Counted from the first letter of the stretch, positions 26,212 to 35,462 are shown. The stretch: DNA of 64,000 nt from Halalkalicoccus tibetensis (GCF_037996645.1 NZ_JBBMXV010000001.1:605917-669916); one strand, 5' to 3'. The notes: generated from the sequence alone by a model not told the origin. Made by a program: numbers and translations.

Positions 26212-28438
26212 CGGTGTAGCGGTCTCTCTCTTCGAGGGCCGCTTCATCCCCGTACTCGTCGACCAACGGCTTGAACGCCTCGCCGAGTTCGCGCATGCAC
26301 ATCCGCATCGAGACGAACTCCAGCTCGTCGGTGACGCGGTCCCAGGGACGGCCCTGCAGGGCTTTGCGCACGAGCAGGCGTTCCTGGCGGTCCGTGAGCT
26401 CGGCGACGGGGTCGAGCAAGTGAGCCAGTGCGAGCGCCCCGAACCCGTGAGGGGCGGCGTCGAACGCGCCCGACCCGTAGGCGGCGCTCGCGACGTGGCG
26501 CCAGGCGCGCTCGGAGAGCGCCGGGTTCCGCGGGGCGTCAGTCGACCGCAGCGCCGCCCGGACGACGTCGGGCTCGGCGTCCCGGAGCGGGTCGGCGAGC
26601 ATCCCCCCAGCCCGCTCGGCGAACCAGTCGGCGTGGGCGTCGTGGAGCCCGCGGCCCGCCTCGCTTGTCGGCGCGAGCATGATGGCGGAGTACTCGCCGC
26701 TCGCGTCGTTGCGCGTCGTCGAGAGGTGGACCGTCGAGAAGTCGTTCTCCGACCAGAAGGAGATGAGCTCGGGGGTCGCGCCGTAGCCGACGCCGAGCCA
26801 GTCCGCTCGCGAGGAGAGCTCCCCGTGGATCTCCGAGAGCAGCCGCGACCCCAATCCGCGCGAACGGGCCGCGTGGTGGGTCGCGATCCGCATGACCCGC
26901 CATCCGACCGTCTCTCCCGCGCTCTCGTCGCGTAGCTGGCTCGTCAGGAGATCGGGGATCATGTTTCCTCGAACTCGGCCGCCGTCGTAGAGCTCCCGCC
27001 GCGTGTCGGGACCGAGGCCGCCCTCGCGGGCAAGCAGCGCGACGCTCGCGACGTGGCCATCGTGGATCAGCGCGCGGACCGCGAGGTTCGGCGCGTCGAG
27101 CAGGCGCGCGAGGTCGTCGGGCTCGGTCCGGTAGTGGGCCGCGACGAGCAGGCCGAACGTCTCCCGGAGCAGCCGCTCGTCGCCCGCGAGGTCGCCCTTC
27201 GAGAGGGCGCGATATTCGACCGTTTCGGGGCTCGCATCCGCGACCAGCGGCTCGACGGGCGGGCGCGCGTCGAGCAGCAGGGCGCGAAACGCCCAGATCT
27301 CGAGCGGGTCGCCCGCGGCATAGCGGATGGGGTCGGCCATCGACACCGAATGGGTCTCGTGGTCACCCTCCTCCAGTCGATCGCGAAAGCGAACCGAGAA
27401 GCCCCGGCCGGCCCCCTCGTAGCCGTGGATCGTCGTGACGAACGCGACCCGATCGACCGCGAGGAATCCCTCGAGCACTCGTACCGGCAGCGCCGCCGCC
27501 TCGTCGACGATCAGGACGTCGGGCTCCTCGCCCGCCGCGGCCGCGGGCGGCGCGAACCGGACCCGGCCCCCGGTGGCGGTCTCCAGGGGGCGCTCCCCGT
27601 CCGGGTCCGCGAGCCCCTCGCCATCGAGGAGTTCGCGTGCGCGCGCGAATACTTCCATGACGTTCCGGGCGTCGGGGGCGGTCACGAGCACGTCGTGGCC
27701 CTCGGCGGCCAGCGCGCCCGCGGCGAGCCCCGCGGCGCTCGACTTTCCCCGTCCCCGGTCGGCCTCGACCACGACCGCCCGCCGGCCCTCCCGGAGCGAT
27801 TCGAGCGTGCGAAGGGCCTCGGCCTGGTCGCCGGTCAGACAGGCCTCGTAGGCCCGCCGGGAAAAGGCGTGTTCGTCGGGGATCTCGGTTCGGTTCCCGC
27901 TCGAACCGATCCGCGGGGCCGGGTGGGTCAGCCCGTCGCGTTCGATCCCCCCCGAGTCGACGTCGACGATCCCGATCCCCGGATGGGCGTACAGGAGGTC
28001 GATCAGCCGGCCGCGAAAGCGCCCGGACACCTCCCTGACCCCGAACGGTGGGACCGCGAGCGAACCGTCGAAGCCGTCGCGTCGGTCGGGCCACCCCTCG
28101 AGGTCGGGCGCGAGCAGGACCAGCAGGCCGCCACCGTCGACGACGCCGCTCAACTGCCCGAGGGCGTTGGGGAGTAGCGCGTCGTGGGCGTCGTAGACGA
28201 CGATCTCGCGAGTGGTGCCCAGCAGCTCGGCGGTTCGCTTGGGGTCGACCCGTTCGCAGGGGAGGGCGTCCCGATCGCTCACGAGGACGGTGTCGGTCAC
28301 GCCCACGGATAGGGCCTCGAGGACCGTCCGCAGCGTGGAGAAACACCGTTCGCGGTCGCCGGCGAGCACGAGCAGTCGGCGCTCGTTCGTTTCGCGGGCC
28401 TCCGCGAGGAGGCGGGCGGCGACCGAAGCGGGGTCCAT
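26204..28438 (-). CDS. tmcA: tRNA(Met) cytidine acetyltransferase TmcA
   Basis: A 744-residue enzyme that makes N4-acetylcytidine, in tRNA and, in some archaea, widely in rRNA. The helicase-like ATPase carries Walker A in VVEADRGRGKSSAAG (about residue 230) and VLIVDEAAALPV as Walker B. The GNAT domain shows MRIATHHAARSRGLGSRLLSEI near residue 545. The C-terminal helical domain is present, so the length is complete. I start at MDPASVA (28438); upstream codons are low-complexity. Confidence 0.93.
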   Translation of the reverse strand: MDPASVAARLLAEARETNERRLLVLAGDRERCFSTLRTVLEALSVGVTDTVLVSDRDALPCERVDPKRTAELLGTTREIVVYDAHDALLPNALGQLSGVVDGGGLLVLLAPDLEGWPDRRDGFDGSLAVPPFGVREVSGRFRGRLIDLLYAHPGIGIVDVDSGGIERDGLTHPAPRIGSSGNRTEIPDEHAFSRRAYEACLTGDQAEALRTLESLREGRRAVVVEADRGRGKSSAAGLAAGALAAEGHDVLVTAPDARNVMEVFARARELLDGEGLADPDGERPLETATGGRVRFAPPAAAAGEEPDVLIVDEAAALPVRVLEGFLAVDRVAFVTTIHGYEGAGRGFSVRFRDRLEEGDHETHSVSMADPIRYAAGDPLEIWAFRALLLDARPPVEPLVADASPETVEYRALSKGDLAGDERLLRETFGLLVAAHYRTEPDDLARLLDAPNLAVRALIHDGHVASVALLAREGGLGPDTRRELYDGGRVRGNMIPDLLTSQLRDESAGETVGWRVMRIATHHAARSRGLGSRLLSEIHGELSSRADWLGVGYGATPELISFWSENDFSTVHLSTTRNDASGEYSAIMLAPTSEAGRGLHDAHADWFAERAGGMLADPLRDAEPDVVRAALRSTDAPRNPALSERAWRHVASAAYGSGAFDAAPHGFGALALAHLLDPVAELTDRQERLLVRKALQGRPWDRVTDELEFVSMRMCMRELGEAFKPLVDEYGDEAALEERDRYTDD

Positions 28439-28597
28439 GCCCCGGCTTGGAGGGGCCGGCGTATGGCCGTTTCCCATCCGTCGGCCATCGCCTCGTTCAC
28501 TTCGATTGTTCGTCGCCGTCCGTCTTTCTTTCACCGGGAAATCTCTCGCGTCTATTTCCGTGCGCCGGGATCACACGCCCTCTATCGTTTGAACACG

Positions 28598-28605
28598 CTT
28601 TTATG
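28598..28605 (+). promoter_or_regulatory. TATA box of the L7Ae operon
   Basis: TTTTATGG lies in an otherwise G+C-rich 276-base gap. A start near 28627 would give a leader of about 88 bases. In that leader TCCTA-GCCGTT-TAGGA (28650-28665) can form a short hairpin and AGGAGGAGAT precedes the ATG. Regulation through the leader is only a suggestion. Confidence 0.4.
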
Positions 28606-28714
28606 GGGTGGTGCGCTATTCGAGTCTACAGCCTGCGCGGGGTCATGACGCTCCTAGCCGTTTAGGATCTATACAGGCAGGGGAGCGAGAGCCCGCGTGC
28701 AGGAGGAGATCACA

Positions 28715-29077
28715 ATGCCAGTATACGTCAACTTCGACGTCCCGGCCGACCTTCAGGAGGACGCCCTCGAGGCCCTCGAGGTCGCCCGAGACACAGGTTC
28801 GGTGAAGAAAGGTACCAACGAAACGACCAAAGCCATCGAGCGCGGCAACGCCTCGCTCGTCGTCATCGCCGAGGACGTCCAGCCCGAGGAGATCGTGCTG
28901 CACCTCCCCGAGCTCGCCGACGAGAAGGGCATCCCGTTCGTCTTCGTCGAGACCCAGGACGACGTCGGCCACGCGGCCGGCCTCGAGGTCGGGAGCGCCG
29001 CCGCCGCCATCACGGACGCCGGCGACGCCGAGGACGACGTCGAGGACATCGGTGGGAAGGTCGAGGAGCTCCGCTGA
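28715..29077 (+). CDS. rpl7ae: 50S ribosomal protein L7Ae (eL8)
   Basis: A 120-residue kink-turn-binding protein that serves the ribosome, box C/D and H/ACA RNPs and RNase [32 protein letters not shown] and [18 protein letters not shown] are the RNA-binding and family motifs. The AGGAGG six to eleven bases before MPVYVNFDV decides this start over the in-frame GTG at 28697. It opens the L7Ae-eS28-eL24-NDK operon. Confidence 0.97.
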   Translation: MPVYVNFDVPADLQEDALEALEVARDTGSVKKGTNETTKAIERGNASLVVIAEDVQPEEIVLHLPELADEKGIPFVFVETQDDVGHAAGLEVGSAAAAITDAGDAEDDVEDIGGKVEELR

Positions 29078-29085
29078 GATAACCA

Positions 29086-29310
29086 ATGAGCGCAGAAGAA
29101 TCCGCCAACGACTCCACGTCCGCCGAGGTCATCGAGGTCGTCGGCAAGACGGGGATGCACGGCGAGGCCATGCAGGTCAAGTGCCGCATCCAGGAGGGCG
29201 AGAACCAGGGACGCATCATCACGCGAAACGTCCTGGGCCCGGTCCGCGAGGGCGACGTGCTGCAGCTCCGCGAGACCGCCCGGGAGGCCGACTCCATCGG
29301 AGGACAGTAA
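29086..29310 (+). CDS. rps28e: 30S ribosomal protein eS28
   Basis: A 74-residue OB-fold protein. [21 protein letters not shown] and [22 protein letters not shown] are the conserved blocks, with a short acidic N-terminal leader. It starts nine bases after L7Ae and its stop overlaps the eL24 start (TAATG). Confidence 0.97.
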   Translation: MSAEESANDSTSAEVIEVVGKTGMHGEAMQVKCRIQEGENQGRIITRNVLGPVREGDVLQLRETAREADSIGGQ

Positions 29311-29720
29311 TGGTCGAGACACGCACCTGCGACTACAGCGGCGAGGAGATCGAACCCGGTACGGGCATCATGTTCGTCCGGACCGACGGCACCGTGCTCA
29401 ACTTCGTCGACTCGAAAGCGGAGAAGAACTACTTCCTCGGGCGCGAGGCCCGGGATCTGGAGTGGACCGCCGCCGGCCGCGCCGAGAAGGAGGGGCGCGC
29501 CCAGGCCCAGGAGAAGCGCGACGCACACGCCGAGTCCACCGCCGCGGACGCCGGCGACGTCGGCACCGAGGCCGCCGGGACCGAGGAAGAAGCGACGATC
29601 GAGACCGACGAGGAGGCCGCAGAGGAGGCCACCGCCGACGACGGCGACGTCGAGAGCGACGACGGCGCCGAGCAGGCCGAAACCGTCGAGGACGAGGACA
29701 GCGAGGAGACCGAAGAATGA
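29310..29720 (+). CDS. rpl24e: 50S ribosomal protein eL24 with long acidic tail
   Basis: A 136-residue protein of which residues 1-58 are the eL24 core ([36 protein letters not shown]). In zinc-bearing relatives the core has four Cys (CDYC and FCSSKC); here only the first remains, the others being Ser, Val and Ala. Residues after about 70 are an Ala/Glu/Asp-rich tail, roughly doubling the usual length. The tail is in frame and reaches the ndk start with ATGA overlap, so it is probably translated. Confidence 0.93.
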   Translation: MVETRTCDYSGEEIEPGTGIMFVRTDGTVLNFVDSKAEKNYFLGREARDLEWTAAGRAEKEGRAQAQEKRDAHAESTAADAGDVGTEAAGTEEEATIETDEEAAEEATADDGDVESDDGAEQAETVEDEDSEETEE

Positions 29721-30184
29721 GCGAGGACCACGAGCGCACCTTCGTGATGGTCAAGCCCGACGGCGTGCAGCGTGGCTTGATCGGCGAGATCGTCTCGCGC
29801 TTCGAGGAGCGCGGGCTGAAGCTCGTCGGCGGGAAGTTCATGCGTATCGACGAGGAGCTCGCCCACGAACACTACGGCGAGCACGAGGACAAGCCCTTCT
29901 TCGAGGGGCTCGTCGACTTCATCACCGCCGGCCCGGTCTTCGCGATGGTCTGGGAGGGCCAGGACGCCACGCGGCAGGTCCGGCGGATGATGGGCGAGAC
30001 CGACCCCGCAGACTCGGCGCCCGGCACGATCCGTGGCGACTTCGGGCTCGATCTGGGTCGTAACGTCATCCACGGCTCGGACCACGAGGACGAGGGCGCC
30101 AACGAGCGCGAGATCGAGCTGTTCTTCGACGACGACGAGCTGCTGGACTACGAGCGGGTCGACGAGACCTGGCTCTACGAGTAG
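29717..30184 (+). CDS. ndk: Nucleoside diphosphate kinase
   Basis: A 155-residue enzyme that moves the terminal phosphate between NTPs and NDPs. [19 protein letters not shown] is the N-terminal signature and [19 protein letters not shown] holds the catalytic His in NVIHGSD. Haloarchaeal NDKs have this length. It closes the ribosomal operon; a T-rich stretch (CGACCGTTTTTACCG, around 30198) follows, between it and the convergent aldo-keto reductase. Confidence 0.97.
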   Translation: MSEDHERTFVMVKPDGVQRGLIGEIVSRFEERGLKLVGGKFMRIDEELAHEHYGEHEDKPFFEGLVDFITAGPVFAMVWEGQDATRQVRRMMGETDPADSAPGTIRGDFGLDLGRNVIHGSDHEDEGANEREIELFFDDDELLDYERVDETWLYE

Positions 30185-30215
30185 TCCGATCGCTGCGGCG
30201 ACCGTTTTTACCGTT

Positions 30216-31055
30216 TTACTGCGAGATACCGTACACGTCGCGACTCCAATCGCGGGCCCCGGTGTCGTAACAGGGCTGGTCGCGGTCGATCCCGTCGAGG
30301 CGACGGTGATCCTCCTCGTCAAGCTCCCAGTCGAACACCCCGACGTTGTCGCGGACGTGTTCAGGCGAGGAGGACTTGGGCAGGACGACGACGTCCTTCT
30401 CGACCGCCCACCGGAGGGCGACCTGTGCGGCGGATCTGTCGTATTTCTCGGCGAGCTCCCCGATCGTCTCGTCGTCGAAGACCCCCGTCCGGGCGAGCGG
30501 TGCCGCGGCCTCGATGGTTGTCCCGGTCTCCCGACAGTACTCGACGAGATCGGGGCGCTGGAACCAGGGGTGGAACTCGATCTGGTTGACGGCGATCGGG
30601 ACGTCCGAGACGTGGTGGGCGGCGCTGAGCTGGTAGGCGCTGAAGTTCGAGACGCCGACGTTTCGGACCAGCCCGCGTTCGTGGAGCCGTGCCATCCCGT
30701 TCAGCGTCTCGCGCAGCGAGATCGCGGGGTTGGGCCAGTGGATCAGGTACAGGTCGAGGTAGTCGGTCCCCAGCCGGTCCAACGAGGCCTCACACGCCTC
30801 GATGACCGATTCGTAGGCGAGGTTCGACGGGAGCACCTTCGAGGTGAGAAAGACGTCCTCGCGGTCGTGTTCGGCCAGCACGGAGCCGATCTCGGATTCG
30901 TTCATGTAGCCCTCGGCGGTGTCGATATGCGTATAGCCGGCATCGAGCGCCGCACGCACGGACTCCTCGACGGTCTCGCCCTCGATGTCCCAGGTTCCGA
31001 GGCCGATTCCGGGGATCGAGTCGCCGCTCGGCAGCGTCTGCGTTGGTACGGTCAT
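30216..31055 (-). CDS. Aldo-keto reductase
   Basis: A 279-residue TIM-barrel NADPH oxidoreductase. GIGLGTWDIEG and HIDTAEGYMNE hold the catalytic Asp and Tyr, FLTSKVLPSN the Lys, and DLYLIHWPNP the His, so the tetrad is complete. VGVSNFS, VNQIEFHPW and LPKSSSPEHVRDN (coenzyme phosphate site) are also present. I start at MTVPTQ; six more residues are possible upstream. The substrate is unknown. Confidence 0.9.
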   Translation of the reverse strand: MTVPTQTLPSGDSIPGIGLGTWDIEGETVEESVRAALDAGYTHIDTAEGYMNESEIGSVLAEHDREDVFLTSKVLPSNLAYESVIEACEASLDRLGTDYLDLYLIHWPNPAISLRETLNGMARLHERGLVRNVGVSNFSAYQLSAAHHVSDVPIAVNQIEFHPWFQRPDLVEYCRETGTTIEAAAPLARTGVFDDETIGELAEKYDRSAAQVALRWAVEKDVVVLPKSSSPEHVRDNVGVFDWELDEEDHRRLDGIDRDQPCYDTGARDWSRDVYGISQ

Positions 31056-31158
31056 CGACTCGAATAGACGCACAGACCTACTTAACTGTCAGGGGGCCCC
31101 GAACCGAGGCCTCCGGGCGCGATCCGAGGGTCGACCGTCCCGGCTGAAAAGCGAGGTT

Positions 31159-31635
31159 TCAGAAGTGTTCGCGCCAGCGCTCGGTGCCCGAGAGCAGGTC
31201 CTTGATCGCGGTACACTGGGCCTCCGCCTCCTGTTCGCCGAGCTCGTCCTCGCGATCGGAGACGCAGGCGCTCCAGGAGCCCCCGAGGTCCGACCAGTAC
31301 TCGAGGGCCTCCCGGCGATCCATCCCCTCCGGCAGGCGATCGCCGCTGTCGACCTCCTCGTCGACGACGTCCGTCACCCGCTCGTCCTTCGGCTCGGGGA
31401 GGTCCGTCTCGCCGAAGGTCGTGGGCTCGAGCGCCCCTTCCCTGTACGTCGCCGAGCCCCCCTCCTCGAGGGCGACCACGAAGGCGGGTCGCTCGGGGCT
31501 GGCCTCGACGTCGGCGTGGTCGTGGCCCTCTTGGGGAAACGAGAAACCCTCGGCTCGCGTCGCGAGGACGACCCCACGGCCGTCCGGCGTCGCGACGACG
31601 TCGCCCGACTCGTACGGCGTCGCTGCTCGTGACAT
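31159..31635 (-). CDS. Unknown protein, tandem paralogue 1
   Basis: A 158-residue acidic protein. The N-terminal third has YESGDVVATPDGRGVVLATRAEGFSFP, which looks like a small beta-barrel, and the C-terminal third has EALEYWSDLGGSWSACVSDREDELGEQEAEAQCTAIKDLLSGTERWREHF with two Cys about 20 residues apart. The neighbouring gene upstream is a clear paralogue with the same layout. I do not recognise a family. Confidence 0.7.
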   Translation of the reverse strand: MSRAATPYESGDVVATPDGRGVVLATRAEGFSFPQEGHDHADVEASPERPAFVVALEEGGSATYREGALEPTTFGETDLPEPKDERVTDVVDEEVDSGDRLPEGMDRREALEYWSDLGGSWSACVSDREDELGEQEAEAQCTAIKDLLSGTERWREHF

Positions 31636-31691
31636 GGGCGAGACTGACTCACGGATCGATGCTATCGGCTATGCCTTCGATCGCAACCCTT

Positions 31692-32171
31692 CTAAAACCG
31701 GTTGCGCCACCGCTCGGTCCGTAGCACCTCGTCCTTCATCGCCGAGCAGTGCTGTTTCGCTCGGTCCTCGCCGAACTCCTCTTCCATGTCGTCGACGCAC
31801 TCCTCCCAGGAGCCGCCGATCCCCTCCCAGTACTCGAGGACGCTCTCGCGGTCCCAGCCCTCGGGCAGCGAGTCCAGCCCGTTTACCTCCTCGTCGATGG
31901 TGTCGGCCAGGCGCTCGCCTTCGACCTCCGGGACGTCGCTTTCCTCGTCGTCCAGACTGCTCGCCTCGAGCGCGGAGGCGCGATAGGGAGCCGAGCCGAC
32001 CGACTCGAGGCCGACGACGTAGGCCGGTTGGTCGTCCGTGGCCGTCACCTGCTCGTACTCGTCCTCGCCACCTTCTCGAGGGAAGTAGAACGTCTCCGTG
32101 AGGACCGCCGCGACGACCCCACGGCCGTCGGGCGTCGCAACGACGTCGCCTTCCTCGTAGCGCGTTCCCAT
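31692..32171 (-). CDS. Unknown protein, tandem paralogue 2
   Basis: A 159-residue paralogue of the next gene: YEEGDVVATPDGRGVVAAVLTETFYFP at the start, LPEGWDRESVLEYWEGIGGSWEECVDDMEEEFG and QHCSAMKDEVLRTERWRNRF at the end. The middle parts (VGSAPYRASALEASSL against GGSATYREGALEPTTF) align too. Both genes are preserved as open frames, which points to use. The C-terminal helices with two spaced Cys are the most conserved part. Confidence 0.7.
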   Translation of the reverse strand: MGTRYEEGDVVATPDGRGVVAAVLTETFYFPREGGEDEYEQVTATDDQPAYVVGLESVGSAPYRASALEASSLDDEESDVPEVEGERLADTIDEEVNGLDSLPEGWDRESVLEYWEGIGGSWEECVDDMEEEFGEDRAKQHCSAMKDEVLRTERWRNRF

Positions 32172-32223
32172 GTCCGGGCGTTTTTCGGTGGGCGACGTAG
32201 CCGTTTCGCCTGGAAGCGCAAGC

Positions 32224-33222
32224 TCAGAGCCACTCGATGAGCGCCTCCCGGTCGGCGGTCTCGGCGTTCTCGACGTAGTAGGCGCCACAGACGTTTCCGA
32301 GCGCGAGTGCGAGCTCCCAGTCCCACTCGTGAGCGAGCGCGTGGGCGAGGCCGGCGGTGAACCGGTCGCCCGCCCCCGTCTCCCGGGCCGGCTCGTCGAC
32401 CGAGCGGTTCGGCACCTCGATGACGCCCTCCGCGGTAGCGGCGAGCGCCTCGTCGGCCGTGTGGAGCACGACCCCCGTGACCCCGAGCTCCTCGCGCAGG
32501 GCGACGACCCCCTCGCGGCCGTCGCCGCCCGCTCCGAGGACGGCCGTCGCGGTCCGGAGCTCCGAGCCGTTGACGCTCAGGACGACGTCGTAGATCCCCT
32601 CGAGCGCCGAGAGCGCGTCGAACAGCTCGCGGATCTCCCCGCCGGATCGGACCGAGATCGGGCCGGGGTCGAACACGAGGACCCCGCCGTCGATCGCTGA
32701 ATCGGCGAGCTCCCGGAACGCCCCGGTCAACCCCGGGGCGGAGGGCCAGTTGCCACAGCAGACCGCGTCTGCCTCGAACGCCCCCTCGAAGTCGTCCGCG
32801 ACGGTCCGGAGATCGTCGAACACCCAGTCGCCCAGCTCCTCGGAACGTTCGGCGAACAGCACGTCCTCGTCCATCGGGTAGACCTCCACCCGTGAGGGAT
32901 CGCCCATCGAGGTCGTCTCGAACCCCCAGTCCGCGAGAACGGGGTCGTCGAGGTGGCCGAACAGGCTCGTCCGGTCGCCGAGCGCGTCAGATTGGATCGC
33001 CATGTTGACCGCCTGCCCGCCGGGCTCGGTCGACTCGCGGGTGACGGGGAACGCCGGCGGGTCCTCGACGAGCCGCTCTGCGAACGTCCCGCGGTCCTCG
33101 ATGGGCTCGCCGTGGGCGTCGTAGGCACTGTAGTAGACGTCGACGCTCCCATCGGGGAACGCCGTGATCGTCCGTTCCCCGGCGTCGTTCGCGAGCGCCT
33201 CGGCCAGCTCGTCGTAGCTCAT
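32224..33222 (-). CDS. PfkB-family carbohydrate kinase
   Basis: A 332-residue ribokinase-like protein. GGQAVNMAIQSDALGDRTSLFGHLDD is the PfkB N-terminal motif region and ARETGAGDRFTAGLAHAL the C-terminal signature with the catalytic Asp of GAGDRF. The substrate (sugar or nucleoside) cannot be read. It stands alone between the paralogue pair and the methionine synthase genes, 57 bases from the latter. Confidence 0.88.
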   Translation of the reverse strand: MSYDELAEALANDAGERTITAFPDGSVDVYYSAYDAHGEPIEDRGTFAERLVEDPPAFPVTRESTEPGGQAVNMAIQSDALGDRTSLFGHLDDPVLADWGFETTSMGDPSRVEVYPMDEDVLFAERSEELGDWVFDDLRTVADDFEGAFEADAVCCGNWPSAPGLTGAFRELADSAIDGGVLVFDPGPISVRSGGEIRELFDALSALEGIYDVVLSVNGSELRTATAVLGAGGDGREGVVALREELGVTGVVLHTADEALAATAEGVIEVPNRSVDEPARETGAGDRFTAGLAHALAHEWDWELALALGNVCGAYYVENAETADREALIEWL

Positions 33223-33279
33223 ACGGTTCGAAACGGGCTCGCGGGTAAAAGGGACGCAGGTCGCGGTCGGCGGATCAGG

Positions 33280-34338
33280 TCAGTCCGCGCTCGCGGGCGT
33301 GCGCGAGACCTCGATCTCGCCGCGGTCGATCTCGGCTTCGATCTCGCGGGCGGCCTGCACCATGTTCGCCATCTTGCCGTAGGCGACGTCGCGGGGAAGC
33401 AGCTTCAGCCCGCAGTCGGGCGAGATCGTCAGCCGATCGGCAGGAACGACCTCGAGGCCTTTCTTGATGTTCTCCTTGATCTCCGCCACCGACTCGACCT
33501 CCGCGACGTGGACGTCCGTGACGCCCAGCGCGAGATTGCCCGTGAACTCGTGGTCGGTGAAGACGTCGAGCTGCTCGTAGTCGCCGTTCGCGAGCTCGAG
33601 GTCGTACTCGTCGACCGGGTAGTCGAGGATCTCGGGGTAGATCCGCGAGTAGTCGCCGTAGCAGACGTGCAGGCCGAGGTAGACGTCCTCGTGGATGTCC
33701 TCGGCGATGCGTTCGAGCGCCTCGCCGACGATCGCGTGGTCATCGGGCGTCGTGGCCAGGGCGGGCTCGTCGATCTGGATGTAGCGCGCACCGGCGTCGA
33801 CCAGCTTCTCGATCTCCTCGTTGACCAGATCGGCCAGATCGTAGACGAGCTCCTCCTCGGTCTCGTAGGCCTCGTTGAACGACCAGTTCGCGAGCGTGTA
33901 GGGGCCCGTGATCGGGACCTTCACCGGACGATCGGTCAGTTCGGCGGCGAACTCGTACTCGTCGACCAGCCAGCTCTCGTCGTAGGCGACCTCGCGGGTG
34001 ACCGAGGGCTTGTCGAAGTAGTTGTGCCCCCAGACCTTCACGGGGCCGTTGAACTCGTAGCCCTCGATCCGGTGGGCGAAGAACTCGACCATCTCGTTTC
34101 GTCGAACTTCGCCGTCGACCAGCACGTCGAGGCCCGCCCGCTCGTGTTCGTCGGTGATGACGCGGGCGGCGTCGTCGGTCGCCTCGTCCCAGTTCTCGTC
34201 GTCGAAGTCGCTCTCCTCGTCCTCCCAGAGGTCCCGGACCCGGTGGAGCCACTTGGGCTTGGGGTAGCTCCCCACCACGGTCGTCATGATGAACGTCTCG
34301 TTCGCGTGGTCCGGCCGGCGGAACTGATCTCGTTTCAT
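33280..34338 (-). CDS. Methionine synthase, MetE core (zinc-bearing)
   Basis: A 352-residue protein equal to the C-terminal catalytic barrel of cobalamin-independent methionine synthase. The zinc ligands are visible in LHVCYGDYSRIYP (His and Cys) and SPDCGLKLLP (Cys), and VVGSYPKPKWL and YIQIDEPAL are family motifs. It overlaps the preceding gene by four bases (ATGA), so the two products are made together. In archaea such proteins probably take the methyl group from a corrinoid protein rather than from folate; that is family knowledge, not shown here. Confidence 0.9.
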   Translation of the reverse strand: MKRDQFRRPDHANETFIMTTVVGSYPKPKWLHRVRDLWEDEESDFDDENWDEATDDAARVITDEHERAGLDVLVDGEVRRNEMVEFFAHRIEGYEFNGPVKVWGHNYFDKPSVTREVAYDESWLVDEYEFAAELTDRPVKVPITGPYTLANWSFNEAYETEEELVYDLADLVNEEIEKLVDAGARYIQIDEPALATTPDDHAIVGEALERIAEDIHEDVYLGLHVCYGDYSRIYPEILDYPVDEYDLELANGDYEQLDVFTDHEFTGNLALGVTDVHVAEVESVAEIKENIKKGLEVVPADRLTISPDCGLKLLPRDVAYGKMANMVQAAREIEAEIDRGEIEVSRTPASAD

Positions 34339-35330
34339 GCCGTCACCTCCGTGCGCGCGGCGACCTCGCCCAGCGCCGCGAGCTTCTCCTTATATTTGTT
34401 CTCGGGCAGGTAGAACAGCTCGGTGTTGGTCGTCACGTAGGTTGTGTCGAACTCCTGGGCGGGCAGGCGCTCGCCGATCCAGTCGATCCGTTCCGCGATC
34501 GTCTCGGGGCTCTCGACGCGCGTGTTCTGGCCGTCGAGCAGGCCCAGCGCGACCGAGTCCTTGGTGCCGTACTCCTGGATGTTGTAGAGGTTGTCGTCGA
34601 CGTCGCTGACGAAGTCGTAGCCGATGGCGTCGACGTCGGCGTCGAGCAGGTGGGCGTGGACCTTCTCCTCCAGTGCCCCCCAGTAGGTGTGGACGACGAC
34701 CTCGGCGTCGGTCGCCGCGGCCACGCGGTCGATCGCCTCGCTTGCCCGCTCGTCCTCGCCGTCTCCGGGCGCGTTCTCGACAAGAGAGGGCTCGAGGAGA
34801 AAGAGCGTCTCGTGGGCCGGGAACGCCTCGACCTCGCCGGCGAGGAACTCCGCGACCGCGTCGAGGAAGTCGTCCTCCCGGTAGTGTTCGTTGCTCGCGA
34901 GGTCCGCGAGCGAGTACGGGCCGGGAAGCACGGCCTGCAGCGAGTCGGTGAACTCGCTTGCGGCCTCCAGTTCGCGCGCGACGTCGCCGCTCTCGGTCAG
35001 TTCGCCCGTGACGACGGGGTCGCGATAGAAGTTGTTGTTGTCGTAGTAGCGGACGATCCCGCGGGTCTCGACGTTATCGTGGACCGCCAGCGGATGGGCA
35101 AGCATGTCGTCCCAGCGTGCCTGGCCCTCGGTAACCAGATCGAGACCGGCCTCGGTCTGGTCGACCAACAGCTCCTCGCGGACGTCGCCGTACGCGTCGG
35201 CGATCTCCCCGCCCTCGTCGCCGCCGATCAAGTCGTGCTTCTGGTGGCCTTTCAGCCCCGAGAGGGCCTCCTTCGCCCAATCGGGCAGCGGATACAGCCC
35301 CGGTGTCGTCGTGACTACGGTCATCTGCAT
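34335..35330 (-). CDS. MetE-related protein lacking the zinc site
   Basis: A 331-residue paralogue of the next gene. TTTPGLYPLPDWAKEALSGLKGHQK, LPGPYSLADLASNEHY and VVVHTYWGAL follow the MetE barrel, but HTY replaces the His-X-Cys zinc motif and the final Cys motif is missing. It is therefore probably a non-catalytic partner, comparable to the N-terminal half of full MetE. A start at MTVVTTT (35324) is equally possible. It leads the two-gene unit. Confidence 0.85.
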   Translation of the reverse strand: MQMTVVTTTPGLYPLPDWAKEALSGLKGHQKHDLIGGDEGGEIADAYGDVREELLVDQTEAGLDLVTEGQARWDDMLAHPLAVHDNVETRGIVRYYDNNNFYRDPVVTGELTESGDVARELEAASEFTDSLQAVLPGPYSLADLASNEHYREDDFLDAVAEFLAGEVEAFPAHETLFLLEPSLVENAPGDGEDERASEAIDRVAAATDAEVVVHTYWGALEEKVHAHLLDADVDAIGYDFVSDVDDNLYNIQEYGTKDSVALGLLDGQNTRVESPETIAERIDWIGERLPAQEFDTTYVTTNTELFYLPENKYKEKLAALGEVAARTEVTA

Positions 35331-35350
35331 ACCGCTTCGAGATACGACTG

Positions 35351-35360
35351 TTTAATATTT
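35351..35360 (-). promoter_or_regulatory. TATA box of the MetE gene pair
   Basis: AAATATTAAA on the minus strand lies 21-30 bases before the start codons at 35330/35324, which suits a leaderless transcript. Confidence 0.5.
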
Positions 35361-35425
35361 CCCATCCTGTTTGATGCTCTGTAGTTATACCCGGACCGAA
35401 AGGGACCCGGTCCGATACTAACATC

Positions 35426-35436
35426 ATAATTTATTT
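35426..35436 (+). promoter_or_regulatory. TATA box of the GntP permease gene
   Basis: CATAATTTATT lies about 27-37 bases before the ATG at 35463, the typical spacing for a leaderless transcript. Confidence 0.5.
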
Positions 35437-35462
35437 ACCGTCGTAGTCGGGCCGTCGAACAC

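Noticed and set aside
28650-28714. Kink-turn autoregulatory site in the L7Ae leader
   Set aside because: A leader hairpin is present, but I could not find the tandem GA pairs of a kink-turn in a convincing internal loop.
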